Of a DNA stretch of 64,000 bases, positions 17,776 through 27,292 are shown piece by piece (position 1 is the first letter of the stretch; every line of letters begins with the position of its first letter). Source of the stretch: CAVVDT01 sp963747005 (GTDB lineage Bacteria > Pseudomonadota > Alphaproteobacteria > Rhizobiales > Aestuariivirgaceae). Location of the stretch: assembly GCA_963747005.1 (NCBI GenBank), contig CAVVDT010000003.1, forward strand, positions 372,001 to 436,000. The letters run 5' to 3'. Position numbers and translations under genes: made by a program. The notes below the pieces were generated by a model. The model did no database searches, had not been told where the DNA came from, and was given only the letters and a program-made list of their open reading frames with translations.

Positions 17776-20121
17776 TCAGGCGGTCGCCACTTCGACCTCG
17801 GCATAGGGAAGAACCAGCGTCACCACGGTGCCTTTGTGTTCCTGGCTGGCAATGGCAAGGCTTCCACCATGCAGTTCGACCAGCGAGCGCGAGATCGCCA
17901 GGCCAAGGCCTGAGCCGTTCTTGGTCTTGGTGAACTGGTTTTCCACCTGCTCGAACGGCCGCCCCAGCTTGTCGATGTGGTCGCCGGGAATGCCGATGCC
18001 GGTGTCGGCGATGGTGATGGTCAACTGTGTCGCCGTGCCCCGGGCGGAAATGGTGATTGTCCCGCCATCGGGCGTGAACTTTATGGCATTGGCCAACAGG
18101 TTGATCAGCACCTGCTTCATCGCCCGCTTGTCGACCATGGCCGGCAGATCGGCGGCAACGTCCACATGGATGTCGACGCCACCCTCGTGCGCCTTCGGCA
18201 TGACGATTCTCAGCGTATCCTCGACGATCGACAGCGCCTGGCAGCGCTCGAGATCGAGCTGCACCCGCCCTGCCTCGATCTTCGACATATCAAGGATGTC
18301 GCTGATGACGTCCAGCAGATATTGCCCCGAGCGGTGAATGTCGCGGGCATAGTCGATGTATTTCTGGGTGCCGATGGGGCCGAAGAATTCCTTCTCCATC
18401 ACCTCGCTGAAACCGATGATGGCATTGAGCGGGGTCCTGAGCTCGTGGCTCATGTTGGCGAGAAATTCCGATTTGGAGCGGTTGGCGGCCTCGGCACGGG
18501 TCTTTTCGCGCGAATATTTCTCGGCCAGATCGGCCAGCCGCTGCGACTGTTGCTCCAGCGTCATGCGCGATTTCTGCAGATCGCGCACCGTGTTCATCAG
18601 TTCGCGCTCGGAATCGAGCAGCCGTTCCTCGTGACGTTTCAGCGCGGTGATGTCGGTGCCGACCGAGACGAAGCCGCCGTCCTTGGTTCGCCGCTCGTTG
18701 ATCTGCAGCCAGCGGCCGTCGCCCAGTTGCACCTCGAAGGTCTTGCCCTCGCCTTCGACGCCGCCTTCCACCGGCACGCGCTGGCGCACCACCGGCTCCT
18801 TGGCGGCGCGTGCCACATCCTCATAGCTGGTGTGTGGAATGCATACGCTGGCCGGCAGGTTGTGAAATTGCTGGTACTTGGAATTGCACATGACAAGGCG
18901 GTTGTCGGCATCCCACAGGACGAAGGCCTCGGAAATGTTCTCGATGGCGTCCTTGAGGCGCAATTCGGCTTCCTGGTTGAGACGGTCGGCGAGCTTCTGG
19001 TCGGTGATGTCGATGGCAATGCCGACCAGGTGCGGGGCTTCCTCACCCGGCGCGCTGGACAGTTCGCATCGCGCCCTGAGCCACACCCAGTGACCGTCGC
19101 GATGCTGCATGCGGAATTCCTGGTCGATCGACGGGCGCCCGCCGCGCAGCATGTTATCGACCATGCGGTCTATGGGGTCATCGTCGGGATGCAGGCGCTC
19201 GGCCAGCTCGCCGTAGGAGAGGAAATCGCCTTCTGGCTGCAGTCCGAGAATGTCGAACATCGACTTCGACCAGAAGATGCGGCCACGCGCGATGTCCCAG
19301 TCCCACAACCCGCAGCGCCCGCTGTCGAGTGCCTTGTCCAGCCGCTCGGTCGCCATCGCAAGGTTGAGGTCGGCCTCCGCTGCCCGTGCCGCCTGCCAGT
19401 TGAAGGCTCCACCCAGCAGGATGAGAACGCCGAGCGTCACCAGGAAAAGGGTGGTGATGCGGGTGACGTTGTTGCGCCAGTCGGCCAATACCTGCTCGCG
19501 GCCGTGAATGAGGACGAGTGTCGCCGGGAACGGCCTGAGCGATGCCGATGCGAAATAGACTTCCTCGCCGCTGCGCAGCACCGTGCGGCTCATCTTGGAG
19601 GGATCGTGGGTGGCGTCGGTAAAGAAGTTGGGCGACAGGATCTCCGCCAGCGAGCGTCCGAGATAGCCTGACGGTGTCGGCACCGCAGCACTGATGATCC
19701 CGTCGTCGCCGACGATCGCGTAGGTGCGGCCTGCCGTCAGCGCCCCTTCCGGCAGGGCATCGAGCAAGTCCTCGCTCACCGGCGCCCGTGGCGTTGTGCC
19801 CTTGGTGACGCCGGCACCGAGACGGGCCCGCAGCCGGGTGGCGGTCATTTCCAGATAAAGGCTGGAAAGATGGTCGTGTTCCCGGATGTGGGCGTTGCGC
19901 CCCACCATCAGTTGCAGGGCGAGTGCGGTGCCGAGGCTGACGACGAACAGGACGATGAGAACGATGATCAGGCGGCGAAGGGCGCGCTCGGAAATGGTGA
20001 TCCCCGACCAGCGGCGAGGGGTCAGCGGGAGACGCAGGACACGCTCCTTGAAAAACAACCCTCCCAGCTCTGCCTTGGACAAGCCTGAAATCCCCCGTGC
20101 CGAGTTGCCTCGGAGACACAT
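17776..20121 (-). CDS. pleC: PAS-domain sensor histidine kinase, PleC/DivJ-like
   Basis: Membrane hybrid-less histidine kinase of about 781 residues. Two transmembrane helices flank a periplasmic region (about 50-72 and 225-245). Then come two PAS domains (AMATERLDKALDSGRCGLWD, and SEAFVLWDADNRLVMCNSKY), a coiled coil, the HisKA motif NMSHELRTPLNAIIGFSEVM with the phospho-histidine near residue 559, and an ATPase domain ending GSGLGLAISRSLVELHGG. The kinase core resembles the PleC/DivJ group that controls DivK in the alphaproteobacterial cell cycle. Location near glnE also recalls pleC in Sinorhizobium. The identity as PleC is probable, not certain. ATG at 20121 used; a GTG at 20142 is an alternative. 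Confidence 0.75.
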   Translation of the reverse strand: MCLRGNSARGISGLSKAELGGLFFKERVLRLPLTPRRWSGITISERALRRLIIVLIVLFVVSLGTALALQLMVGRNAHIREHDHLSSLYLEMTATRLRARLGAGVTKGTTPRAPVSEDLLDALPEGALTAGRTYAIVGDDGIISAAVPTPSGYLGRSLAEILSPNFFTDATHDPSKMSRTVLRSGEEVYFASASLRPFPATLVLIHGREQVLADWRNNVTRITTLFLVTLGVLILLGGAFNWQAARAAEADLNLAMATERLDKALDSGRCGLWDWDIARGRIFWSKSMFDILGLQPEGDFLSYGELAERLHPDDDPIDRMVDNMLRGGRPSIDQEFRMQHRDGHWVWLRARCELSSAPGEEAPHLVGIAIDITDQKLADRLNQEAELRLKDAIENISEAFVLWDADNRLVMCNSKYQQFHNLPASVCIPHTSYEDVARAAKEPVVRQRVPVEGGVEGEGKTFEVQLGDGRWLQINERRTKDGGFVSVGTDITALKRHEERLLDSERELMNTVRDLQKSRMTLEQQSQRLADLAEKYSREKTRAEAANRSKSEFLANMSHELRTPLNAIIGFSEVMEKEFFGPIGTQKYIDYARDIHRSGQYLLDVISDILDMSKIEAGRVQLDLERCQALSIVEDTLRIVMPKAHEGGVDIHVDVAADLPAMVDKRAMKQVLINLLANAIKFTPDGGTITISARGTATQLTITIADTGIGIPGDHIDKLGRPFEQVENQFTKTKNGSGLGLAISRSLVELHGGSLAIASQEHKGTVVTLVLPYAEVEVATA

Positions 20122-20229
20122 TGGCCCGCTGGAGCCGTCCACGCCGCTGACGCCGAATCAACCAAAACCATTGATTCGAAGTTGGACTGATTTGTCCAGT
20201 CTGCAGCGCCGGCAAAACAGCTTTGGCGG

Positions 20230-22884
20230 CTAGCTTTCGAGTGACTTGGAGATGATTTCGTAAGTATCGCGCGAGACGTTCGGCAAATCGCGTAAGCGCA
20301 AAAGCGCCGCGAAGGCCTTTTCGCGCCGCACCGGTTCGAGCGCCCGCCAGCTCCTGAAGTTGGTGGCCAGGCGCGCCGCCACCTGCGGATTGAAAGCATC
20401 GAGCTTTTCGATCACCTCGCCAACGAGGTCGTAGCCCGCCCCGTCGGGCGTATTGAACTGCACGGGGTTCATGGCCGCGAAACTGCCGATCAGCGCCCTG
20501 ACCCGGTTCGGCCTCGTCATGTCGAAAAGCGGGTGATCCATCAACCCGGCGACCCGCCGGGTGGTGCCTTCGAAGGGCGCGATGGCGTTCAGCGTCATCC
20601 ACTTGTCGACCAGCAGCGGATCGCTGCGATGGGCCTCGAAGAAGTGATCGAGCGCTTCTTCGCGCTCGGGGGCATCGATGCGGGCGAGCACATTGAGGGC
20701 GCCCATCTGGTCGGTCATATTTGTCGCAGCGCGATAGTGTCCCAGTGCCGCACGGGCGCCGGCTGCGGCATCGGCGGCGCTCATCAGATCGAGGGCCGCA
20801 TAACCGAGGCTGCGCCGCCCGGCCGATACCGGATCCGGGCTGTAGGCATCGCCGACCGGCAGCGAGGCCCAGATACGCTCGAGCGTCGCGCCGAGTTGCT
20901 CACCAAGCGCCCGCCGCAGACCGTCGCGAGCCGCGTGGATGGCCGCCGGATCGACATTGCTGCCCAGTTCGCGCGCCAGGTCCTGCTCGCCGGGCAGCGT
21001 CGCCATGAGCGCCTTGAAGGCATCTTCCAGATCATCATCGCGCAGCACCTGAGCGAGCGCTTCGCCATAGGCGCGCGCCATGCCGGCAGGCGGCTCGTGT
21101 CCCGGCGCCCCCATCGCCGCCTTGATGATCTCGCAAGCCCGGTTCTGCGCCATTTCCCAACGGTTGAACGGATCGCGATCATGGCCCATGAGGGCCAGTT
21201 CGTCATCGGCAGACAGATTGCTGACCAGCCGCACCGGCGCCGAGAACTCCCGGTTGATCGATAGAACGGGCCGGCGCGCCAGATTGCGGAAGCGAAAGGT
21301 CTGGGTCTGTTCGGTCAGTTCGATCACCGGGTTGTTGAGGATGCCGTGGCCCTCGAGGTCGAGCGGCATGTCGTTGCCGTCCGCATCCACCAGACCGATG
21401 GCGAGCGGAATGTGCAGCACCGGCTTGGTCGCCTGGCCCGGTGTCGGCGCCAGCGACTGGGTGAGGGTCACCTCGAACACGCCCTCGGCGGCAATCCAGC
21501 GCGATTCTGCCACCACCTGCGGGGTTCCGGCCTGCTCGTACCAGTTGAAGAACTGGCCGAGGTCGCGGCCCGAGGCATCCTCCACGCACTTGACGAAGTC
21601 CTCCACCGTGGCGGCCTGGCCGTCATGGCGCGCAAAGTAGATATCCATCGCCTTGCGAAAACCTTGCGTCCCCAGGAGGGTGGCCATCATGCGCACCACC
21701 TCGGCACCCTTTTCGTAGACGGTGGCGGTATAGAAGTTGTTGATCTCCATGTAGCTCTGCGGCCTCACCGGATGGGCGAGGGGCCCGGCATCCTCGGCGA
21801 ACTGCTGGGCACGCAGGACCTTGACATCGGCGATCCGCTTGACCGGCCGCGAACGCATGTCGGATGAGAATTCCTGGTCGCGATAGACGGTCAGACCTTC
21901 CTTCAGGCAAAGCTGGAACCAGTCCCGGCAGGTGATGCGGTTGCCGGTCCAGTTGTGGAAATATTCATGTGCGATGATCGCCTCGACATGGGCATAATCC
22001 TGGTCGGTGGCGGTGTCGGGGGTGGCCAGCACGTATTTGTCGTTGAAGACGTTGAGCCCCTTGTTCTCCATCGCCCCCATGTTGAAGTCGCTGACCGCGA
22101 CGATCATGAAGCGGTCGAGATCGTACTCGCGCCCGAAGCGCTCCTCGTCCCATTTCATTGCCGCCTTGAGCGATGCCATGGCCCAGTCGCAACGGTCCTG
22201 CTTGCCGTGCTCGACGTAAATCTGCAGCTTGACCTTGCGCCCCGATGCGGTGACGAATTGATCCTCGACGCAGGCCAGATCCCCGGCCACCAGCGCGAAC
22301 AGGTAGCTGGGCTTGGCGTGCGGGTCCTCCCAGATGACGAAGTGCCGGTCGGTGCCCACGATATCGCCCGCCATCACCAGATTGCCGTTCGACAGCAAGT
22401 GCGGCGCCTGCGACTTGCGCGCCTCGATCCGCACCCGGTAGCGGGCCAGCACATCGGGCCTGTCCTGGAAGAAGGCGATGCGGCGGAAGCCTTCGGCCTC
22501 GCACTGGGTGCAGTAGACGCCATTGGAAAGATAGAGGCCAGAAAGCGCCTTGTTGGACGATGGATCGATGGACGTCTCCGTCTCGATGCATACGGCGCGC
22601 TGCGGGAGCTTGTGAATGGTCAGGTGGTGGTCATCGAGGGTGTACTTGTCCGGCGTCAGCGGCACCCCGTCGATGTTGATGGCATTGAGCTTGACACCCT
22701 CGCCGTCCAGAACCAGCGGGCCGCCGGGCTCGGCGCAGGCAGCGTTGGGCAAGAGATCGAGGCGTGCCGTGATGCGCGTGTCCTCGTGGTTGAGGCGCAC
22801 GTTCAGCGAGACGTGGTTGATCAGATAGGCGGGCTGCCGATAGTCGGAGAGGCGGATCGTCTGGGGCGTATCGGTGCGCATCAT
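20230..22884 (-). CDS. pepN: Aminopeptidase N (M1 family)
   Basis: Zinc metallo-aminopeptidase of 884 residues that trims N-terminal residues from peptides in the cytoplasm. The zinc-binding motif HEYFH (306-310) with Glu329 (KEGLTVYRDQEF) and the substrate-binding GAMENKGLN motif are intact. The long C-terminal helical domain of the E. coli PepN type is complete. It starts with two successive ATG codons (22884 and 22881) just after AGGGA. On the same strand as, and downstream of, dadA (72-base gap). Confidence 0.96.
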   Translation of the reverse strand: MMRTDTPQTIRLSDYRQPAYLINHVSLNVRLNHEDTRITARLDLLPNAACAEPGGPLVLDGEGVKLNAINIDGVPLTPDKYTLDDHHLTIHKLPQRAVCIETETSIDPSSNKALSGLYLSNGVYCTQCEAEGFRRIAFFQDRPDVLARYRVRIEARKSQAPHLLSNGNLVMAGDIVGTDRHFVIWEDPHAKPSYLFALVAGDLACVEDQFVTASGRKVKLQIYVEHGKQDRCDWAMASLKAAMKWDEERFGREYDLDRFMIVAVSDFNMGAMENKGLNVFNDKYVLATPDTATDQDYAHVEAIIAHEYFHNWTGNRITCRDWFQLCLKEGLTVYRDQEFSSDMRSRPVKRIADVKVLRAQQFAEDAGPLAHPVRPQSYMEINNFYTATVYEKGAEVVRMMATLLGTQGFRKAMDIYFARHDGQAATVEDFVKCVEDASGRDLGQFFNWYEQAGTPQVVAESRWIAAEGVFEVTLTQSLAPTPGQATKPVLHIPLAIGLVDADGNDMPLDLEGHGILNNPVIELTEQTQTFRFRNLARRPVLSINREFSAPVRLVSNLSADDELALMGHDRDPFNRWEMAQNRACEIIKAAMGAPGHEPPAGMARAYGEALAQVLRDDDLEDAFKALMATLPGEQDLARELGSNVDPAAIHAARDGLRRALGEQLGATLERIWASLPVGDAYSPDPVSAGRRSLGYAALDLMSAADAAAGARAALGHYRAATNMTDQMGALNVLARIDAPEREEALDHFFEAHRSDPLLVDKWMTLNAIAPFEGTTRRVAGLMDHPLFDMTRPNRVRALIGSFAAMNPVQFNTPDGAGYDLVGEVIEKLDAFNPQVAARLATNFRSWRALEPVRREKAFAALLRLRDLPNVSRDTYEIISKSLES

Positions 22885-22956
22885 TCCCTGAAAGCCGGTT
22901 GGATGTTGATCTCGCGAATATGACCTTGTGTCATAAGCCGGTTAAGGACAAGTAGG

Positions 22957-24213
22957 CTAGAACCGCGTCACCCTGTAAGGCTCAAGGTCGACGTTGGGCG
23001 GGCTGCCGGCGACCAGGCCGGCGACGAGGCGCCCGGTGGTCGGGCCCCAGGTGAGGCCCATGTGGCCGTGACCGAACGCGAACCAGACATTCTCGTGGCG
23101 CGGGGCCCGGTCGATGACCGGCAATGAGTCCGGCGTACCCGGCCGCCGCCCCATCCATTTGCTGACGCTCTGATCGATCTCGCGAAGGCCCGGCAGGATG
23201 CGCTTGGCATTGTGCCACAGGACATCGGCCCGCCGCCAGTTCTCCGGCGCATCGAGGCCGGCGAACTCGTCGGTCCCGGCGACCCGGATGCCATCATCGA
23301 GCGGCGACACCGCACCGGGTCGGCTTTCGCGGGTGAGGGCGCGGGAAATGCCGACGCCGGGATGGGGTATCGTCAGGTGGTAGCCGCGTTCGGCCTCCAG
23401 CAGCACCTTGATACCGAGGCGTTGTGCCCACAGATGCGACCACGCACCGGCCGCCACCACCACCCCGTCGGTGTCCAGGTCGCCACTGCCGGCCAGTCGC
23501 AGTCCCCTAACGCGATTGCCGTCGACGATGAAATCGCTCACTTCGTCCTGGACGATGGTGCCGTCGTTCCGGGCGACCGATTCCGCGATGCGGGCCACCA
23601 CGGTATAGGGATTGCGCACATGGTACCAGCCGCCGCGGAAGATGCCGCAGGCAAAATCCGCAGCAACGTCGGGTTCGATCTCGCAGATTTCGCCCGCCGA
23701 AAGGCGCTTGCATTCATAACCGTGGGCTGCCTTGACCCGCATGATGGCTTGATGGCCGCGATATTCGCTTTCGCTATCGAACAGATGGATGCCATCGCGC
23801 AGCACCAGAAGGTCTTCCGCACCGGCTTCCCTGAGCAGGCTCTTGTGGTCATCGAGCGCCGAGCCGCACAACCGGGCCCTCGCCTCGGTGATGGCGGCCA
23901 CCCGGTCGGGCATTGCCGCACGGCCCTGCGCCAGCATCCACGGCAGGACCTTCGGCAGGTAGCGCCACCTGATGGTGAGCGGGCCTTCGGGATCGATGAG
24001 CCAGCCCGGGATCTTCATGAAGATGCCGGGATAAACCGTCGGCATGACCGCCGAGACGACAACGCCGCCGGCGTTGCCAAAGGAGCAGCCCATGCCCGGC
24101 GCGACGCGATCGATGACCGTTACCTTGAGGCCATGGCGTTGCAGGAAGGCGGCCGTCGACACACCGACGATACCCGCCCCGATGACCGCGATATGCCGGC
24201 CCTTCTCAGCCAT
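22957..24213 (-). CDS. dadA: D-amino-acid dehydrogenase/FAD-dependent oxidoreductase
   Basis: Flavoprotein of 418 residues in the DadA family, which deaminates D-amino acids (or related secondary amines) and passes electrons to the respiratory chain. The Rossmann FAD motif IAVIGAGIVGVSTA is at the N-terminus and the C-terminal FAD loop is GHGHMGLTWGPTTGRLVA. ATG at 24213 is preceded by AGGAGGAG; an in-frame ATG at 24267 would add unrelated residues. It overlaps the upstream LysR gene by 8 bases, so the regulator and oxidase are co-transcribed and divergent from the monooxygenase operon. The substrate is inferred only at family level. Confidence 0.82.
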   Translation of the reverse strand: MAEKGRHIAVIGAGIVGVSTAAFLQRHGLKVTVIDRVAPGMGCSFGNAGGVVVSAVMPTVYPGIFMKIPGWLIDPEGPLTIRWRYLPKVLPWMLAQGRAAMPDRVAAITEARARLCGSALDDHKSLLREAGAEDLLVLRDGIHLFDSESEYRGHQAIMRVKAAHGYECKRLSAGEICEIEPDVAADFACGIFRGGWYHVRNPYTVVARIAESVARNDGTIVQDEVSDFIVDGNRVRGLRLAGSGDLDTDGVVVAAGAWSHLWAQRLGIKVLLEAERGYHLTIPHPGVGISRALTRESRPGAVSPLDDGIRVAGTDEFAGLDAPENWRRADVLWHNAKRILPGLREIDQSVSKWMGRRPGTPDSLPVIDRAPRHENVWFAFGHGHMGLTWGPTTGRLVAGLVAGSPPNVDLEPYRVTRF

Positions 24214-25132
24214 GGCTTTCCAGCTCCTCCTGGCGTTCGCGGAAAAATCCCCGCGCGAACGCTTCAAACGCCGTCATCAAACGGGTCGGCCGGAAGCCAG
24301 ATAGCCGGGCCAGAGCGATCCGTCCAGCCTCAGCGGCCTCTTTGATCGGCCGGATGGCGAGTTTTCTTCCTTCGTAGGTAACATCGCCAGGTGGCCGGGT
24401 GACGAGCAGCGAATAGCCAAGGCCCTGTCCCACCAGCCCGCGCACCAGTTCCAGCGATGGCGAACTGTGGACCACGTTGGGCTCCAGACCATGGGCCTTC
24501 ATGAGGCCCAGAAAGTAGCTGCGGCTCGGCGGCACGTCGAGCAGGATCATCGGCTCCGGCGCCAGATCGTGCAGCGAGACCTGATCGTCGGCCGTCAGGC
24601 GATGATCCTCGGGCAACAGCACATGCGGCGGAACGGCCGCCAGCGGCGTGGTGGTCACATCGTCCGGCAGGTCGACATCGTAGAGCAGGGCGAGATGATA
24701 GCGACCATCGCGCAAGCCCTCGACCAGGTCACCCTGCATGGCCTCGTGGATGCGGATGTCGGCCTTGGGGCTGATGCGGGTGAACTGCGACACCAGACCG
24801 GGAAGGAAGGCCGGCGCCAGCGTCATGTAGCTCGCCAGTTCCAGCGTGCCGCGCGGGGTGCCGGTGGTTTCCGCCGACTGGCGCTCGATTTCACGGGCGT
24901 GCTCGAGGAGATTGCGGGCATAGACCACCAGCCAACGGCCTTCCGGGGTGGGCGCGACCCCTTGCGCATGCTGGCGCACCAGGAGCTGAATGCCGAGCTG
25001 GTCCTCCAGCTTGGCGATGGCGGCCGACACCGTGGGTTGCGTGACGTGGAGGCGATGGGCCGCGCCCGCCACTGAGCCCGCCTCGGTGACGGCGACGAAA
25101 TATTCCAGTTGGCGCAGGGTGTAGCGGATCAT
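24206..25132 (-). CDS. LysR-family transcriptional regulator
   Basis: 308-residue LysR-type regulator. The N-terminal helix-turn-helix is in LRQLEYFVAVTEAGSVAGAA and VTQPTVSAAIAKLEDQLG. The C-terminal co-inducer domain is complete. It is divergent from the flavin reductase/HpaB/Rieske operon across a 105-base AT-rich spacer with two dyads, so it most likely controls both that operon and its own transcript with dadA. The inducer is unknown. Confidence 0.9.
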   Translation of the reverse strand: MIRYTLRQLEYFVAVTEAGSVAGAAHRLHVTQPTVSAAIAKLEDQLGIQLLVRQHAQGVAPTPEGRWLVVYARNLLEHAREIERQSAETTGTPRGTLELASYMTLAPAFLPGLVSQFTRISPKADIRIHEAMQGDLVEGLRDGRYHLALLYDVDLPDDVTTTPLAAVPPHVLLPEDHRLTADDQVSLHDLAPEPMILLDVPPSRSYFLGLMKAHGLEPNVVHSSPSLELVRGLVGQGLGYSLLVTRPPGDVTYEGRKLAIRPIKEAAEAGRIALARLSGFRPTRLMTAFEAFARGFFRERQEELESHG

Positions 25133-25138
25133 CGGTTA

Positions 25139-25191
25139 AATAGAGTTTAGCTATTCATGACAGAGAAAGAAACTATTTTTCCTATTTAGTT
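25139..25191. promoter_or_regulatory. LysR-type operator region, divergent promoter
   Basis: Dyad AATAG-N7-CTATT at 25139-25155 contains the T-N11-A core of LysR boxes (T25141 to A25153). A second dyad AACTA-N11-TAGTT is at 25171-25191. The spacer is much richer in A and T than the flanking genes. The arrangement (recognition site plus activation site between divergent genes) is typical of LysR control; binding itself is inferred. Confidence 0.5.
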
Positions 25192-25237
25192 TTTGCCGAT
25201 ATGGTCCCGCCAGCATGCACTTGAAGAGGCCAATGCC

Positions 25238-25783
25238 GTGACCGCCATGCCGAACGCCCGCAACTTCTCGTCCAGTCCCTCTCCCTGCGTCGCACCGGGC
25301 GCATTCGTCTCCGCCATGGCGATGGCTGCGACGGGTGTGTCGGTAGTGACCACCGACGGCGAGGCCGGTCGTTTCGGCATCACCGTGTCGGCGGTCTCCT
25401 CGGTCTCCGCCGAACCACCAATGGTTCTTGTGTGCATCAACCGCAAGAGCCCGGCGGTCGCCGCCATCGCCGCCAACGGACGTTTCGCCGTCAACATGCT
25501 GGCCGGTCACCAGGCCGGCGTGGCGCGCACCTTTGCCGGCCGCCCGGATGAAGGCGCCGCTTATGACTTCGCGACCCACGACTGGTCGGATGGCGCAACC
25601 GGGCTGCCCTGTCTCGCCGGTGCCGCCGCCCGCTTCGAGTGCTGCGTTGACAGCGGCATCGATGCCGGCACCCACCGCATCTATATCGGCCGCGTCGTGG
25701 CCGCCGTTGCCGGCACCCTCGACCCGCTCGTCTATGCCGCCCGCAACTTCCGCCGCCCCATGCCTCTCGATTTGAAGAACTAG
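25238..25783 (+). CDS. Flavin reductase (HpaC-like) component
   Basis: NAD(P)H:flavin oxidoreductase of about 181 residues that would supply reduced flavin to the adjacent monooxygenase. It has the flavin-reductase-like core: FGITVSAVSSVSAEPPMVLV, then NGRFAVNML and the C-terminal LVYAARNFRR. The GTG at 25238 is chosen because AAGAGG lies 8 bases upstream; TTG 25193 and ATG 25247 are alternatives. It is 12 bases upstream of the HpaB-type gene, the usual pairing for a two-component flavin monooxygenase. Confidence 0.85.
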   Translation: MTAMPNARNFSSSPSPCVAPGAFVSAMAMAATGVSVVTTDGEAGRFGITVSAVSSVSAEPPMVLVCINRKSPAVAAIAANGRFAVNMLAGHQAGVARTFAGRPDEGAAYDFATHDWSDGATGLPCLAGAAARFECCVDSGIDAGTHRIYIGRVVAAVAGTLDPLVYAARNFRRPMPLDLKN

Positions 25784-25795
25784 AAAGGACCTCAC

Positions 25796-27262
25796 ATGAT
25801 CCGCAACGGCAACCAGTACCGCGACAGCTTGCGCGACGACCGCGAGGTCTGGATCAACGGCGAAAGGGTGCGCGATGTCACCACCCACCCTTCCTTCAAG
25901 CCGGTGGTCGATATCCGGGCGCGCATCTACGACATGCAGCACGACAGGGCCTTGCAGGACATTATGACTTATGAGGAAGGCGGTGAACGCTTCGCCACCG
26001 GCCTGCGCCTGCCCTATACCGCCCAGCACTGGCAGGACAAGCGCAAGGCGGTCGATGCCGTCATGTGGGACATCGGCGGCATCGTCACCCGGGTCGGTGA
26101 CGAGACCATCGGCGAAATGTGGTCGCTGTGGGACGGCAAGGACATCCTCAACGAGATCGATCCGCGCTTTGCCCAGAACATCGAGCGCCACATCCACACC
26201 GTCATCAAGGACGATCCCTTCCACGTCTCCGCCAACACCGATCCCAAGGGCGACCGCTCCAAGCGCCCCCAGGACCAGGACCCCGACATGCTGGTGCATG
26301 TGGTCAGGGAGACCGACGCCGGCATCGTCATCCGCGGCGCCAAGTACGAGACGGCGGCGGCCTATTCCAACCAGGCTTTTCTCAAGCCCACCATCGCCAA
26401 CTGGGGCGATGCCAAGCTGTCGGACTACGCGCTGGGATGCATCGTCCACATGAACGCCCCCGGCGTCAGGCATATCTGCCGCACCGGCTTCACCGGCCGG
26501 GCGCCGGAGCGCGACTATCCGCTGTCGAACCGCTTCGATGAAATCGACACGCTGATGATCCTCGATGATGTGCTGGTGCCCTGGGAGGACATCCTGTTCT
26601 ACCAGCACACCCGCGCGGCCTCCTTCATCCGCACCACGCTGCACCGCTATTCGGCCTTTCCCTTCGTGCAGCGCACGCTCTCCTTTGCCGACCTGATGAT
26701 CGGCGCGGCCTTGTGGAACGTCAAGCAGACCGGCCTCGACAAGCAGCAGGCGGTGCAGGAAAAGCTCGCCGAACTGGCCGTCTGGCGCGAGGGCATCAAC
26801 GCCCACTTGACCGCCGCCATCGCCACCGGCGAGGAAAGTCCCAACGGGCTCTTGATGCCCAACCAGTCGCTTTTGTTCACCGGCCGGGTGCATGCCATCT
26901 CCAACCTGCCGCGCGTCATCCACCTGGCGCGCGAACTGTGCGGCGGCCAGATTTGCGTCACCCCCGACGCGGCGGCCTTCGAGCACCCTGAGACAAAGCC
27001 GTGGCTGGACAAGTTCTATACGATCAACGAGGAATGGGTGGCCGATGACCGCCGCCGCCTGTTGGCGCTGGCCCGCGACCTGCTCAATTCCGACTACGCC
27101 GGCCACCGCCTGACGTTCCAGCTCTTTGCCCAGTCGCCGCCGTTCGCGCATCTGGCCGCCGTCTATCGCAATTTCGACTGGTCGGGCCCGCTGGAATTCG
27201 CCCAGAAGGCGGGCGGCCTCTCCGACCGCATCTGGGGCTCGACCAAAAAGGCGGCCGAATAG
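25796..27262 (+). CDS. HpaB-type FADH2-dependent aromatic monooxygenase
   Basis: 488-residue oxygenase of the 4-hydroxyphenylacetate 3-monooxygenase (HpaB/PvcC) family, which uses reduced FAD and O2 to hydroxylate phenolic or related rings. Family features include the N-terminal YRDSLRDDREVWINGERV, the flavin-site region with ETAAAYSNQAF, and LDDVLVPWEDILFY. ATG at 25796 follows an AAAGGA site. With the upstream reductase it makes a complete two-component system. The natural substrate is not known. No ring-cleavage dioxygenase is encoded nearby, so a simple homoprotocatechuate pathway is not supported. Confidence 0.88.
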   Translation: MIRNGNQYRDSLRDDREVWINGERVRDVTTHPSFKPVVDIRARIYDMQHDRALQDIMTYEEGGERFATGLRLPYTAQHWQDKRKAVDAVMWDIGGIVTRVGDETIGEMWSLWDGKDILNEIDPRFAQNIERHIHTVIKDDPFHVSANTDPKGDRSKRPQDQDPDMLVHVVRETDAGIVIRGAKYETAAAYSNQAFLKPTIANWGDAKLSDYALGCIVHMNAPGVRHICRTGFTGRAPERDYPLSNRFDEIDTLMILDDVLVPWEDILFYQHTRAASFIRTTLHRYSAFPFVQRTLSFADLMIGAALWNVKQTGLDKQQAVQEKLAELAVWREGINAHLTAAIATGEESPNGLLMPNQSLLFTGRVHAISNLPRVIHLARELCGGQICVTPDAAAFEHPETKPWLDKFYTINEEWVADDRRRLLALARDLLNSDYAGHRLTFQLFAQSPPFAHLAAVYRNFDWSGPLEFAQKAGGLSDRIWGSTKKAAE

Positions 27263-27292
27263 GCCCAACCCAAGCAAAGGAACGTTTTCCCC

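Noticed and set aside
17977..19671. Plus-strand open frame of about 560 codons
   Set aside because: Antisense to the PAS histidine kinase, whose HisKA and ATPase motifs are unambiguous.
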